NCBI GenBank assembly: GCA_033558025.1
Contig: JAUCEF010000006.1
Coordinates: 2,790,001 to 2,854,000, forward strand
From: Phytophthora sp. 'mugwort'
Lineage: Eukaryota > Oomycota > Peronosporomycetes > Peronosporales > Peronosporaceae
Length of the DNA stretch: 64,000 nucleotides
Direction: 5' to 3'
Made by a program: the position numbers and the translations under genes. Below are positions 1 to 10,060 of this stretch, piece by piece. How positions within the stretch are numbered: the first letter of the stretch is position 1; each line of letters starts with the position of its first letter. The notes below the pieces were generated by a model. That model ran no database searches and was not told where the DNA came from. It saw only the letters and a program-made list of their open reading frames with translations.

Positions 1-210
1 CGCGCTGAGTGCTACCACTGAAACAACTCGGGCAGAAGCAGCCAAGCCACCACCACCGGATCCTTATCCACTCGTACCACGACCGGAGTATCCCGGACCG
101 AAAGAAATTCTGCGGAGACCGACAAGTTTGGAAGGTCACCCAAAGATTGCCGTGGTATGTGATATCACTCTATACCAGGAGAAGAGCAAAAACAGGACGT
201 ACCGCCATCA

Positions 211-483
211 GTGATCGAAGATCGAGATGTGCTGGAACTGGATTTCTCTGGATCAGATCCCGAAGCTCAAGATGATCCATCTACAAATGGATCAGGATCA
301 ACGGTCGAAGACGAGGTTGAGAGTGAAAATACAGTGTCCAACACTATATTACCAGCCCCCAAAAAGGAGGATCCGCAAGAAACGATAGACGAAACAAGAC
401 TAGGACAGAACCCCGGATCCACGAATGGCTTTACGAATCCAAGGCCGAAACCAGAGGGCGACGCAGTACAAAAGGCTAGTTAA
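211..483 (+). pseudogene. Acidic ORF upstream of reverse transcriptase (gag/protease linker remnant)
   Basis: A 90-codon frame rich in Asp, Glu, Ser and Pro with no hydrophobic core. It lies about 330 bp before the first recognisable reverse-transcriptase sequence. It has the low-complexity composition often seen in the linker between gag/protease and RT of gypsy polyproteins. I recognise no motif, and no protease active site is visible. It could also be a chance frame. It is listed because its frame and strand fit relic A. Confidence 0.3.
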
Positions 484-688
484 GAGGGACTCAACGAGGA
501 AGTACTGGTTATGCAAGAGGCGACGCTCCCACCTGAAATGAAGTCCGGACAAGGACCAGTCGTGCTGACCAGAGTCCAATTGTAGAAAACGAAGATTATT
601 ATCATGAAGGTAATGCACTGTATGCAGAGGATCTGGAAGATCAGCTAGCAGTGCTCCCAGGAGTTCAGCCACAACGACAGAAGTTCTC

Positions 689-1600
689 ATGGAAGATCTT
701 CAAGTCGGAAACCTGGAAGATAATATGGCAGAAGAGATACAAAGACTGAAGGAAATAATCTGGGCGCATAAACATCTGCAAATCGGGAAAGGTAACGCTC
801 TTCCCCTGCTGCAATTGGAGTGGTATGTGACATCAACATCGGAAATGCAAAGCCGATCGCGCAACGAGTACGCAAGATCGCACCCCGGTTCCGCGAGAAA
901 GTTTCTGAGTTGATCAAGGGGCTACTCGCAGCCAAGATCACCCGACAATCGACGTCACCGTGGGCCTCGCCAATTGTGGTGATTATTAAGAAGAATGGAG
1001 TGGACATTAGACTATGCATCGATTACAGGCGGGTGAATAGTCTCACTAGACTAATGGTTTATCCGATGCCCCTGATCAATGATCTATTGGAAGATCTAGA
1101 TAAGGTGCTGTGGTTTTGCTCTCTGGATATGGCTAGTGGATTCTGGGTGGTAGCTATGACGGATCGCGCTCGCGCGATCTCAGCTTTTGTCACACCTTTT
1201 GGACTGTTCGAGTGGAACCGTATGCCATTCGGATTAAAAACGCCCCCCAGATCTACCAGCGGCTGGTGGATAACGCGCTGTATGGATTCATAAGGATCCC
1301 TCCGGCCGGAGACGAGTCGCAAACTGATCTCTTTGAGACGGCCCAAGCGGAAGAGCCGGGACAGCCGTCCGTTATAGGCCGCAGATCCTACATTGACGAT
1401 ATCCTGGTCACTGCCGGATCCTGGGATCAACTATGTGAGAGGGCGAAGCGTCTACTCGAAGCATGCAAATGGAACTTGTCCATCAGCGTGACTAAGAGTT
1501 TTTGGGGTTTTCCAAAGTGGATTATCTCGGGCATCAGGAGCCATATGAAGGTTTGGAAGCTCATCCTAAAGCTCTCAAGGCGTTGGTAGATCTGCCATTT
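689..1600 (+). pseudogene. Reverse transcriptase of relic A
   Basis: Frame 820-1293 carries the early RT blocks: TSPWASPIVVIIKKNG (substrate-binding region), then RLCIDYRRVNSLT, then SLDMASGFWVVAM, which holds the first catalytic Asp, and FGLFEWNRMPFGLK. After a frame change near 1240 the second frame continues with APQIYQRLVDNAL and the catalytic YIDD box at 1389-1400. The thumb follows after another shift near 1502. RT copies retroelement RNA into DNA in the cytoplasmic particle. All catalytic residues are present, but the frames are broken, so no active enzyme can be made. Confidence 0.9.
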
Positions 1601-2930
1601 CCGAGATCCTTGAAAGCGATGCAGTCTGTTCTAAGCAGCCTGAACTCCTATTGTCGCTTTATTGAGGATATGGCTGTGTACGCAGCCGTGCTGTATGAAC
1701 TCCGGGAAGTGGACTTTGCAGCATTGCGAGAGGCGGGCAGATCTCAGGATCGGAAGGAGTCCTGGATCGAGGGTACCACACGCGGGATTCATTCCACCCG
1801 AGTCGGATCCACTCGATCTCGAGACAAAGTGGACACGGACCGAGTCAGCGTTCAATACACTTAAAGGCAAGATCGCAGCAACCCCGATCCTCATACACTT
1901 TGACCCGCTCAATCAACCCGGCATTATCATTACATGCGAGCGACTGGGCCATCTCGGCACCGCTGATACAAGAATATGACAATACCTACTTCCCGGTGAT
2001 GTTCGCTAGTCGAACATTGAAGCAGAATGAGCTCAACTATGGGATTGTGGAAAAAGAAGTGTTAGCTCTGTTACGGATGTTAGATCCGGCGCACTCTATA
2101 CTGATCAGAAGACAGATCAAGGTTGTGACGCGCCATACGACGTTGTCCTGGATCTTCAGATCTGCAGGATTACAAGGGCGGCTTAGCCAATGGGCTGCCC
2201 TGCTTTCGCCTTGGACTTTGGAGATTACGAAATGCACGAAAGGCGAGGATGAAATCCTGGGATTCTTAGCGGCAAGTATCACACCACGATCCGAGGTAGA
2301 TCAGGCCCTAATAGCCATCGCTCCACGAAAAGAACCTCGTCGAACCATCGTGCTACCTGTCCCGCCTGTGAACTACGACAAAGATCTGTGGTTTGTCAGT
2401 TTGGACGGATCCGCACGAGGCAAACGAGGAGGAGCTTGTAGCGCAATTGGTGTGGAAACTACCGGAATGGACAGTGGTTAAGGCAGCATCCTTATAGAAA
2501 GAAAAGTCAACGGTCAACGAAGCAAGTATAGTGGTCTGTTGTTGTGTTCGATTTACTCGAAAATCTGTAACGTAAACGAGTGGTAATCTGAGGAGATTCC
2601 AATTTGGTGATCCGGCCGATTCGCCGAGAAATTGATTGCAAGGCACCGACTTTAACGTTGTTACGGCAGAAGGCTTTACGAAAACTGCAAGCCTGGCCAG
2701 TACATAATCTGCTACACGTTAAGCGGGTATGGAACGCCAGCGCAGACAATCTTGCCGGCGCGGCATTGCAACGGGAAGCCGGAATAATAGTCATCGAAGA
2801 TCAAGCGCGGGGGGATCTGGTCACTTTAAACCGACTGTCAGAAGGTTTGGTTTCCGCGAACAGTGAATCGATGTTGCGACTAACAGCCGTAAAGATTCGC
2901 GCTCGACAGGCGATCAGTACCCCCGAATAT
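1600..2930 (+). pseudogene. RNase H region of relic A, with a second RNase H-like segment
   Basis: After the RT thumb (SLKAMQSVLSSLNSYCRFIE) comes the usual gypsy RNase H: PVMFASRTLKQNELNY, then EKEVLALL, then RHTTLSWIF, ending near 2280. A linker leads to a second domain start, LWFVSLDGSARGKRGG at about 2385, with the DGSAR catalytic signature of RNase H. Its end is recognisable at 2640-2790 (RQKALRKLQAWPVHNLLHV, then WNASADNLAGAAL, the last Asp region). Dual RNase H is established for some Ty3/gypsy lineages, including oomycete and plant Tat-like elements. Frames shift near 1860, 2480 and 2600. Confidence 0.7.
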
Positions 2931-4359
2931 TGGAGGAAGAAGTAGTCCGCCAACTACGGGTCGACCGGATCCGTCAAGCTCAAGACGAGGAAAGCTGGAT
3001 CCATCACCTCAAGAAATATTTGCGAGGTGAAGTAAGTGAACTGGAGAAGATGGACGTACGATCATGCAGTAACATCGCCGTAGATTACGAACTGGATGAG
3101 CAAGGCCTGTTGTACTACTGTCCGCCAACAGCGAGGACAGAAATCGAACGTGACGGGTCGATCCGACTAGTGATCCCTGAAATGCTGCAGACTGATGTCT
3201 TACACCATTACCATGCCAGTCTAGAAGGAGGTCACCAAGGAATCAGACGTACCTTCCAGCGAATCAGGAAGCATTTTTTGGCGAGGAGTATTTCGAGACG
3301 TTCAGTATGTGGGCGAGTGTACTGATTGCGAGACAGGAAAGGGGCGACCTCGATTAGAGGCGAGTCCCCAGGTAACCTGCAGACTACTTACCCATTTCAA
3401 ATCATCGCCATGGATCATATACCGTCGCTGCCGAAGTCATACAAAGGAAATGCGGAGCTGCTGATCTGGTGTAGACCTGTTCACAGGTTATGCGATAGCC
3501 AAAGCGAGCGGATCCCGCACAGCTCAAACTATTGCTGAATCCTATGAGTAATGCGTGTCCCGGCGTTTTGGCGCTAGTGGAGTGATCCGCCATGACAGCG
3601 AACCTGGCTTTATGTCTGAATTCTTTGTGGAATTCAATCGGATCCTCGGGCAACGATAACGTACAACTATGGCATACCGACCCCAAGCGAATGGCACCGC
3701 AGAACGAGTGGTACAAACCATCACTAGATCGTTGAAGATGTATGTAGAAGACGAAGATCAACGAGATTGGGACGAGTATGTATAACGGCTAACGTTCGCA
3801 CTGAACACCGCGCATGATAGGATCCGAGGTGATACGCCTTTCTATTTGGCTCATGGGTGGGATCCCCGGACCACGCTCGAAGCAACTCTACCTGTTGGTA
3901 GTACGAGGCGAAGAGACATATATCCTTGTCGGTGGAGATATAAAATCCAACGAATCTACCAAGGTGCAAGAACGGAAGTCAATGCAAGGTTAAAAAAAGC
4001 GATCGCCGAACGGGCCAGCCACCATAACGAAACAGCCACGTCACATGCGATCGAAGCCGATTCCCGGGCGTGGCTATATCTGGATCGCGTCAAAGAAGGT
4101 ATGCGAAAAAGCTGGCCCACATGTGGCATGGCCCATTCCGAGTGGCAGCTATGGTAAGCGATTATGCGATCAGACTAGAAGTGGCGGGCGGGGACAATCG
4201 CCTTTTTCCGGTGGTACATGTATCCAAGCTGAAATTGGTTCGTACTTTCCCGGATCGCCCGACCATTGAGATAACGGTAGCAGAGGCGGATCGAGTGGAT
4301 TTTGACGAAGCGCTCCTGCCCAAAGATAGTTGGGAACGAGACTTGGACGACGACGAGTG
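2930..4359 (+). pseudogene. Integrase of relic A
   Basis: The zinc-binding domain is visible at 3180-3330: HHYHASLEGGHQG gives the two His, and after a frame change ECTDCETGKG gives the two Cys. The core begins at about 3400 with FQIIAMDHIPSLPKS (first catalytic Asp) and continues at 3580 with VIRHDSEPGFMSEFF (second Asp) and YRPQANGTAERVVQTI (catalytic Glu). In-frame stops fall near 3540 and 3785. The C-terminal DNA-binding part is at 4070-4270 (MWHGPFRVAAMVSDYAIRL, then FPVVHVSKLKLV). Integrase inserts the cDNA into the host chromosome. This copy is disrupted at least four times. Confidence 0.85.
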
Positions 4360-4570
4360 CGAGGTCGAAGAAATTATCAACATGAGAACACGCCGACCCG
4401 CACGCTACGGAAGGAGTCTACGGGAGTTTGAAGTACGCTGGAAGGGGTATGACGAACCAACATGGGTCAAAGAGTCGGATCTGAATTGTGGAGCGATGCT
4501 GTACGGTTTCCTACGGAAAAAAGCCAAGCGTAGTCGTTTCCAGGTAATGCAGTTGTACGAAGAGAACTAG
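4360..4570 (+). pseudogene. Chromodomain at the end of relic A integrase
   Basis: This is the C-terminal part of the 4070-4570 frame. CEVEEIINMRTRR is followed by REFEVRWKGYDEPTWV, the chromodomain pattern (E-x-I, then V-x-W-x-G-Y-x-x-x-x-x-T-W). In chromoviruses this module directs integration to histone-marked chromatin. It is the best-preserved stretch of the relic, continuous with the integrase tail, and ends in a natural stop at 4568-4570. Confidence 0.75.
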
Positions 4571-5024
4571 TGCGGAGGATCCCTGTCAGGAAATAGGCCT
4601 TGATGTGGAAGACGGAGAGAGAAGACCCCGTTGGCAGGCTACGGTGTAGGGGGAGAAGGGTACCGCCCGGATTTTAGGCAGCCGGGACGAAGAACAGAAG
4701 AAAACAAATGCGCAGGGTGGCTGCGCGGCTGGAGGAACAGAGGATTGTGAGTGTATATGTAATTCCAACGCTGTTCGCAGACGACAAGTGGTTGGATCCA
4801 GGTAGGATCCAGGATCCAGTTAGGATCCACCACACAAGTGGTAGGATCCAGCTAAGATCCACATAAAAGTAAGGAGCCAGCTGGACCCACTGCATAAGCG
4901 GCTGAACCAAGTCAAGATCCACCACACAAAAAAACAGGCAACACCAGGAACAAGGAGAAAGAGTCGATTAGATTATCCAAGATACGCATAAGGGAAACCT
5001 GAAAAAGGGAACGAGACGACAACT
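4571..5024 (+). repeat. GGATCC-rich noncoding segment between opposing ORFs
   Basis: Between the pol stop and the stop of the minus-strand ORF no coding frame is evident. At 4790-4930 five GGATCC words occur within about 55 bp, inside a loose repeat (AAGTGGTNGGATCCAG, then a second AAGTGGTAGGATCCAG), followed by AAGATCCAC copies. This looks like the 3' untranslated part of relic A. No convincing LTR end (TG...CA with a polypurine tract) could be fixed here. Confidence 0.45.
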
Positions 5025-5627
5025 TCACTGATCCGGCATGAACTTGCCACGAAGACGATCAATCGAGAGAGACGGGTGATCACCCGGAGATGTGCGAAAG
5101 TGATTGCGCCAGGGATCAGCCTCGTCACAATCTGCCAACGCGGCAGTTAGAGTGACGGGAGCAACCTCCCCTATGGCAATTGCCTCACTACCAGGGAACC
5201 ATGTCGCGTCTTCAGCGGCTTGGGGGAAATTCAAGAAAGCTGGATCCAGTAGAAGATCCAAGTCACAGCATCCAGTACGCCGGATCCGCCGGATCGTACG
5301 CGGCATGAACGCACGCCAATGGTTTCGAGCGTGCGAACTGCGATTGCTACGGCTCCGGTAGAAGGAGGAAAACCATGGATCCGGGTCCTTCATCGATGTA
5401 GAAAGCAGGAACGGATGTGTCGATTCCCAAAACGCCTGCAGATGACGAGACAAGAAGCCCTTGAAATCAGTCAAAATAGACACAGTGTCCGACGAGCTTC
5501 CCCGATCCCGAGTGAATGCAAAGGGCGCAGGCGTCACACCAGTTAAGACCGTCCACGGCTGGGTAGCGTATAGAGCCTTGATCTGCACCTTCGATACCAG
5601 ATCCGGGGCGTATGCCGCTGGATCCAA
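5025..5627 (-). CDS. Opposing-strand ORF of relic A region, gag-like or element-specific protein
   Basis: An open frame of 200 codons, convergent with the pol relic. It is rich in Trp, Phe, Pro, Arg and Asp (for example FYRSRSNRSSHARNHWRAF and RIRRTGCCDLDLLLDP) and ends in GKFMPDQ. Frame length and non-repetitive composition suggest it was a real protein, probably retroelement-encoded. I recognise no named domain, and there is no signal peptide or membrane segment. It shares the GGATCC enrichment of relic A. It could be gag of a second copy in the opposite orientation, or an antisense ORF of the same element. Confidence 0.45.
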   Translation of the reverse strand: MDPAAYAPDLVSKVQIKALYATQPWTVLTGVTPAPFAFTRDRGSSSDTVSILTDFKGFLSRHLQAFWESTHPFLLSTSMKDPDPWFSSFYRSRSNRSSHARNHWRAFMPRTIRRIRRTGCCDLDLLLDPAFLNFPQAAEDATWFPGSEAIAIGEVAPVTLTAALADCDEADPWRNHFRTSPGDHPSLSIDRLRGKFMPDQ

Positions 5628-5766
5628 TTATGTGGGCGCAGGCTCACTCCGCAATGGGAACATCCAGCCAGGAGTCAAATGCTGGAGGCGTGAGAAGTCT
5701 TGAGACGTCAATCTCGCCAGAGACAGGATAGAGATCTGCGCCGAGTCCCCAGACATCACCTCAGGG

Positions 5767-6399
5767 TCAGTCACTGTGCGATACCGCTGCAACCCGGTAT
5801 GAACAGGGCCAGCGAACTGAAAGGGCACGTAGGACCCTTTCCATTCTTTCCCGGAGCTGCAGCAGCCGAATCCGCAACCTGACGCGGAGGATCTTGAGCG
5901 GGGATGTCGGACAACCCAGAGCGTGAAGAGACGGAGAAGAAACTGGAGAAACAGGAGCCGCCGGAACATTCGCACGGCCACTGCCATCCTCGATCTCGAT
6001 TGGCGCAGTCGCGGATCCGTCTTGACTGGACAGTCGTCGCCGCCGAGAATCTGAACGTGATCGAGCTTGAGCCATCCGCATCTCGTCACTATCCGACCCA
6101 TCCTCACTGGATAAATCGGAGGCGGAGGAAGGGGGCGAGCTCGAACTCTGTACCGCGGGCGAACTCAACTCTTGGGCCACCGGTGAGCTTGATCCTTGGA
6201 TCGCAGGCGAGCCCGATCCCTGGATCTCAGGTGACCTCGATCCTTGGATCGCAGGCGAGCTCGATCCCTGGATCCCAGGCGAGCTCGGCCTCTGGATCGC
6301 CGGCGTGGGATCTGTGCCATCATCGTTGGCTGCCGATGGGGAGCCGATGGAAGCTTCTCCGTCGGAGCTAGGATCAGCCGAGTCAGAGAGATCCAGCAC
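5767..6399 (-). CDS. Ser/Pro/Gln-repeat ORF of relic A region
   Basis: A 210-codon minus-strand frame whose first third is a tandem array of an 8-residue unit close to SSPAIQGS (DNA 6185-6310). A Ser/Arg-rich middle and a weakly coding tail follow. It sits upstream, in the minus direction, of the 5025-5627 frame and may be part of the same broken polyprotein. Repeats of this sort are disordered linkers and predict no function. Frames overlap (6165-6608 in another frame reads the same repeat), so the true frame is uncertain. Confidence 0.35.
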   Translation of the reverse strand: MLDLSDSADPSSDGEASIGSPSAANDDGTDPTPAIQRPSSPGIQGSSSPAIQGSRSPEIQGSGSPAIQGSSSPVAQELSSPAVQSSSSPPSSASDLSSEDGSDSDEMRMAQARSRSDSRRRRLSSQDGSATAPIEIEDGSGRANVPAAPVSPVSSPSLHALGCPTSPLKILRVRLRIRLLQLRERMERVLRALSVRWPCSYRVAAVSHSD

Positions 6400-6617
6400 T
6401 CGGGTCTTAACCGCCGGGCTACTCCGTCGTAATTCTTGATGGACCCCGGGTTCCCGCGATCGGTCGAGGATCCAGAGTCACTCCTGACTGGACGACCCAA
6501 CGCGGAGTTACTGGCCGGAGATCCGGAGTGGCCTAAGGCGGTAGATGCCAAAGAGGTGAGATTGCGGAGAGCCGAGCTGATTGGCATATGTCTCCTCCAA
6601 AGCATCATGATCCGCCC

Positions 6618-7781
6618 TTAAAAGGGCGTATATGTGCTGGAGGTCCATGATTGAAGCTTGGTGGACGCGAAGATCATCCTCGCAGGTCCTACAACGTCGC
6701 GCGATAGCGATCCGATCTTGGACTGCGCGATCTCGATCCGCGCGCGCCTCATCGCGCTCACGGATCGCGTGGTCCCGCTGATCCCTCGCCTGAATGGCCT
6801 CTTTGGAGGCAGCAGTGTGTGAAGCACTGATCAGTTCGACTTAAGCAACCTCCTGCTGCGCCTCGGCAAGCTGTTTTTGAAGCCGAGCCAGCTCAACCTC
6901 AAAGGAGTGGATGGATCTTTGTAACCTGCTTCTGCTTTCGCGCAGATTACGACAGACATCCTGAGCTTTCTGAAGCCGAAACCCGGGGCTGCAGTAACGA
7001 TCCTCCCAACGAGAAGCGGCTCGTCACAGCTCTATGATCTCCGCTTGGGCATCTTTCAGGCGGGCTGCGACGAGATCATGATCCTTCTGTAGATCGTGAC
7101 ATCGACGATCCAGACGACTGGCGATCCCGTCCAGTTCACGGATCCGCTCATTGCGAACGTGAAGTTCGACACGCGCCGCCTGAAGCTTGCGGGCATCACC
7201 CGGAAGTCTGGTGACTCCGATTAACTTCGACCCGCAAGCGATTGCATTCATCGACTATCTGGTCGATGAAACGAACCTGCCGTTCGAAGTCCGCTGTCAG
7301 CTTGCGGAAATTCGACTCCGCAAGCTGATGATCGGCCTCGGCACGCTGCCGCAAGGACGCCTCTCGGCGCACCTGGCCCTCCAGATCCCCGGATCGGGCC
7401 GTCAAATTTTGGATCTCTTGGCGAAGGCTGAGGAGATCCCCAGCCAACGCAGGAGTTGGAGGGATCGACAACGCGCCACCCTCACGACTTGCAGCAAGCT
7501 GGCGTTCGAGATCCGCGGCATATTTCTGCCAATGCGTGATATCCGCGACGTGTCTTCCTCAAGCGAGGTATAACGTCGCTGCAGGTGCTATAATCTCCGA
7601 GCTCCGCACGCAGCCTCTCATAGCTAGCGGTTGCATCCGCAGCGAGAGCCTCGAGTTGCAGCATCCGACCTTGGATCACGGCGTCACGATGCTGAAGGAA
7701 ATCGTTGTACTCCCTTGCTCGCGCTTCCGCCGGATCCAAGACAGCGTGAAGCTCCTCATTGTGACGGCGAGCGGCCGTCAA
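6618..7781 (-). pseudogene. Coiled-coil region of the opposing-strand ORF set
   Basis: Three minus-strand frames (7482-7781, 7196-7471, 7024-7251) and a short one at 6618-6827 are rich in Glu, Arg, Leu, Ala and Gln with heptad spacing, for example LLSLRQEIQNLTARSGDL and LEGQVRREASLRQRAEADH. Read together they look like one long coiled coil broken by frameshifts. Gag proteins of oomycete gypsy elements often carry coiled coils. With the Ser/Pro repeat and the 5025-5627 frame, this makes about 2.7 kb of minus-strand coding-like sequence. Confidence 0.45.
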
Positions 7782-9015
7782 CTCCCGCGTGGATCATTGA
7801 TAGGCGGCCGACACCTCCTCACAATGTTGAATGAGGGTCTGTCAAGCCCCGCAGCCGCACGAGCCGCATCAAGATCGAGCGCGAAGGGTGTAACACGGGC
7901 TGAAGGATCCGAAGGCGCCGAGTCTCAATGAGGGCACGGAGGCGGAGTGCCAGGAGCGAGAGCTTGCCCGACGAGAACGCTGGCACGAGGGCCCGGAGGC
8001 GGATCCTGACCTTGATCCATGATCCTGCAGACGGTGCGCGCGAAGGAGCCAAGCCGAGAAGGGAAATGCGACACGACGAGTTACCGTTGTGCGGAAGCCT
8101 CGTCCCGTAGGAAGCGGATGTGGTGAAGTGAACAAGAGAAAGTTACCTTGCGCAACAGACAGGGCAGGAGCCACTTCCAATAAGATGTGGAAAGGTTTTC
8201 CATAACGGATTGGAAAAATGATGGAGACGCCAATGGCAGCGGGTTGGGGATGGATCCCGACCGGATTGGATGGATCAGGACCCTGAATGCGTGGCAACCG
8301 GCCAAGTGCTGATCAACCCCCCTGGATTGGGAAGCGAACTTAGGCCGGATCCAAGGTACCGGATCCGGCCATATTAAAGGCGGATCCGCCGTAGAAATAG
8401 GACAGAATAACCAGATAGGTAAAAGCGTAGAAGGAGGACAAGAATCCTGTATAGCGTAGACGGTGGACAAAGATCTAGTGGCTAGGAGCCCAAGTGGGAT
8501 GGGAAAGCCGAAACGAGTGGTGGCCAGGGGCCCCCATAAGTCGGAATCGAATATTCTTGGAAGTACACAACACTGGTTATTAGTATAGGGATCCACATTG
8601 CCCATACTTTAATCAAGTAATATACCCCATCCATTTGTGGCCCTTACTAGATAAGCTTGGCTAGAAATCTGCCCTTCGGTTCTCAACCCCCTCAAGATCC
8701 CCGCTATTGGTAGCGGTACAAGCAACGTAAAGGTTAAAGGAAGCGCCTCAACGCGGTATTACTCCGGATCCGATTTACTATACCGATCCACAAGATCTAC
8801 AGCCAAGTCCAAGATCAACTCGAACGGATCTCGGCGTGCAAGAATACCCACGCCAGATCCCCCCCAAGTCCTACTAAAGGACGATTCAGAGCTCACCTGT
8901 GTGCGCATCTCGTGTCAAGGAGGGAGCCGATCCAGCCCGCCGACGGGTACATACATAAGGTGAACCTCAGCAACTACACGGCTATCGGAGTACCCCCCCC
9001 CCCCCTCCGCAGTCG
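7782..9015. repeat. Noncoding retroelement sequence, possible LTR remnant
   Basis: No gene is supported. GGATCC words remain frequent to about 8770 (for example 8345-8390) and then stop abruptly, marking the probable end of relic A sequence. TA-rich words (CCATATTAAAGG near 8370) could be an LTR promoter, but no second LTR copy is in the window for comparison. A run of 13 C at 8993-9005 marks the junction with relic B. Confidence 0.35.
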
Positions 9016-10060
9016 GTGTCTGGGCGCAGTGGGTGCATGAATCCAGTGGTTTTTACTGATCCCTTCCACCACACCACTCCGTGGTCTGGGCTTAGTGGGG
9101 GAGGAATAGCCGATGGGCTAGCTGATGTTAGCCCTGTTGCGGTTCGCAAGCAAGTTGACACGTTCGTGGCTACGCGTTTAAGTGGCTTACGACAAGTACG
9201 CGATGCGATGGCTGAAAGCCAAGATGCTCAGAAGAAACAGGCTGATGGAAAGGGCAGAAGCAACATTAAAGTGTTTTAAGTCGGTGACAAAGCTTTATTA
9301 AACGCCAAAAAACTACCTACACATGCGGTGTCTGCGGTCTTTAAGACCAAGTTGCGCCCGCGCTTCATTGGACCTTTTAAGGTCGTGGCCAGGAAGGGTC
9401 TTGCGTACACGCTCAATCTTCCAAAGAAGATACGAACACAAACCGTGTTTTACATAGGCTTTCTTAAGCCATATCGAGCCCCGGCTCGGGTGAGCGCGGA
9501 GGCTTTGGCGCCACAGCCGGTGGCTGGTCAAAGCGGTGGAGGCGCACGAGGAGGTCCAACTGACCACGTAGCTCAGCGAGCGAACGGTCTAGCGCTTCGA
9601 AGCGACGAGCAGAGGACTGCTCCAGGGAGCTCCAAGTGGTTGGCAACCGAGGCAGGAGACTGAAACCAGCCGGCCCGATGATGCACAGCATCGATCTCGT
9701 CAGCGAGATGGTCACGATGACTCGTCGCCCACACCAGCGAGTCGAACAGGGTCTGCACCCGCCTCTTGACCGCTACAGATCACTGCGACTCGCAGCGCGA
9801 GTATCACTATCCAGCCGGTCATCGGCCTCCACCGCCTTGCTCGATGAGCAGGGAACTTCCCACTATCATGTGGAGCGCTTAGTGACGCGGCGTCGTCGCC
9901 AGGGTCATACCCAATATCTTGTGAAGTGGAGGGTTATCCTCACTCACAGAACTCTTGGAGTACGAGGTTCTCCTTCAGCAAGAATGCCCTGACATCGTGG
10001 ACACTTTCGATCGATGCGATCAGCAGAGCCCTCGAGGACCAGCGACCGAGGCGTCGCTCG
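9016..10060 (+). pseudogene. Ty3/gypsy relic B: end of integrase and chromodomain
   Basis: Frame 9016-9279 carries VSPVAVRKQVDTFVATRL, and frame 9328-9663 carries KLRPRFIGPFKVVARKG, LAYTLNLPKKIRTQ and FYIGFLKPYRAP. These are the standard C-terminal integrase domain of gypsy elements. After an Ala/Gly/Gln-rich hinge, frames around 9840-10020 give LLDEQGTSHYHVERLV and RRQGHTQYLVKWR, a chromodomain. A stop interrupts at about 9277 and frames shift at about 9660 and 9930. Upstream pol is missing, so this is a 5'-truncated copy. Unlike relic A it is not GGATCC-rich, so it belongs to another family. Confidence 0.8.

Larger units (their letters stand above)
1..4935 (+). mobile_element. Ty3/gypsy retrotransposon relic A (pol region, 5' end outside window)
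   Basis: Broken frames on the + strand read in order as reverse transcriptase, RNase H, a second RNase H-like stretch, integrase (zinc-binding, core, C-terminal) and a chromodomain. That order defines Ty3/gypsy pol. Frames change several times (near 1240, 1590, 1860, 2480, 2930, 3325, 3540, 3785 and 4070), so the copy is dead. The part 5' of pol and the 5' LTR lie beyond the left edge. The copy is packed with GGATCC, as is the sequence after it up to about 8.8 kb, so the element may extend that far. The 3' limit given is the end of the GGATCC-rich untranslated stretch. Placement in Ty3/gypsy is secure; subfamily is not. Confidence 0.85.

Noticed and set aside
9464..9715. Minus-strand coiled-coil-like frame inside relic B
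   Set aside because: It overlaps the Ala/Gln-rich hinge of the pol frame on the other strand, so it is most likely a compositional shadow.
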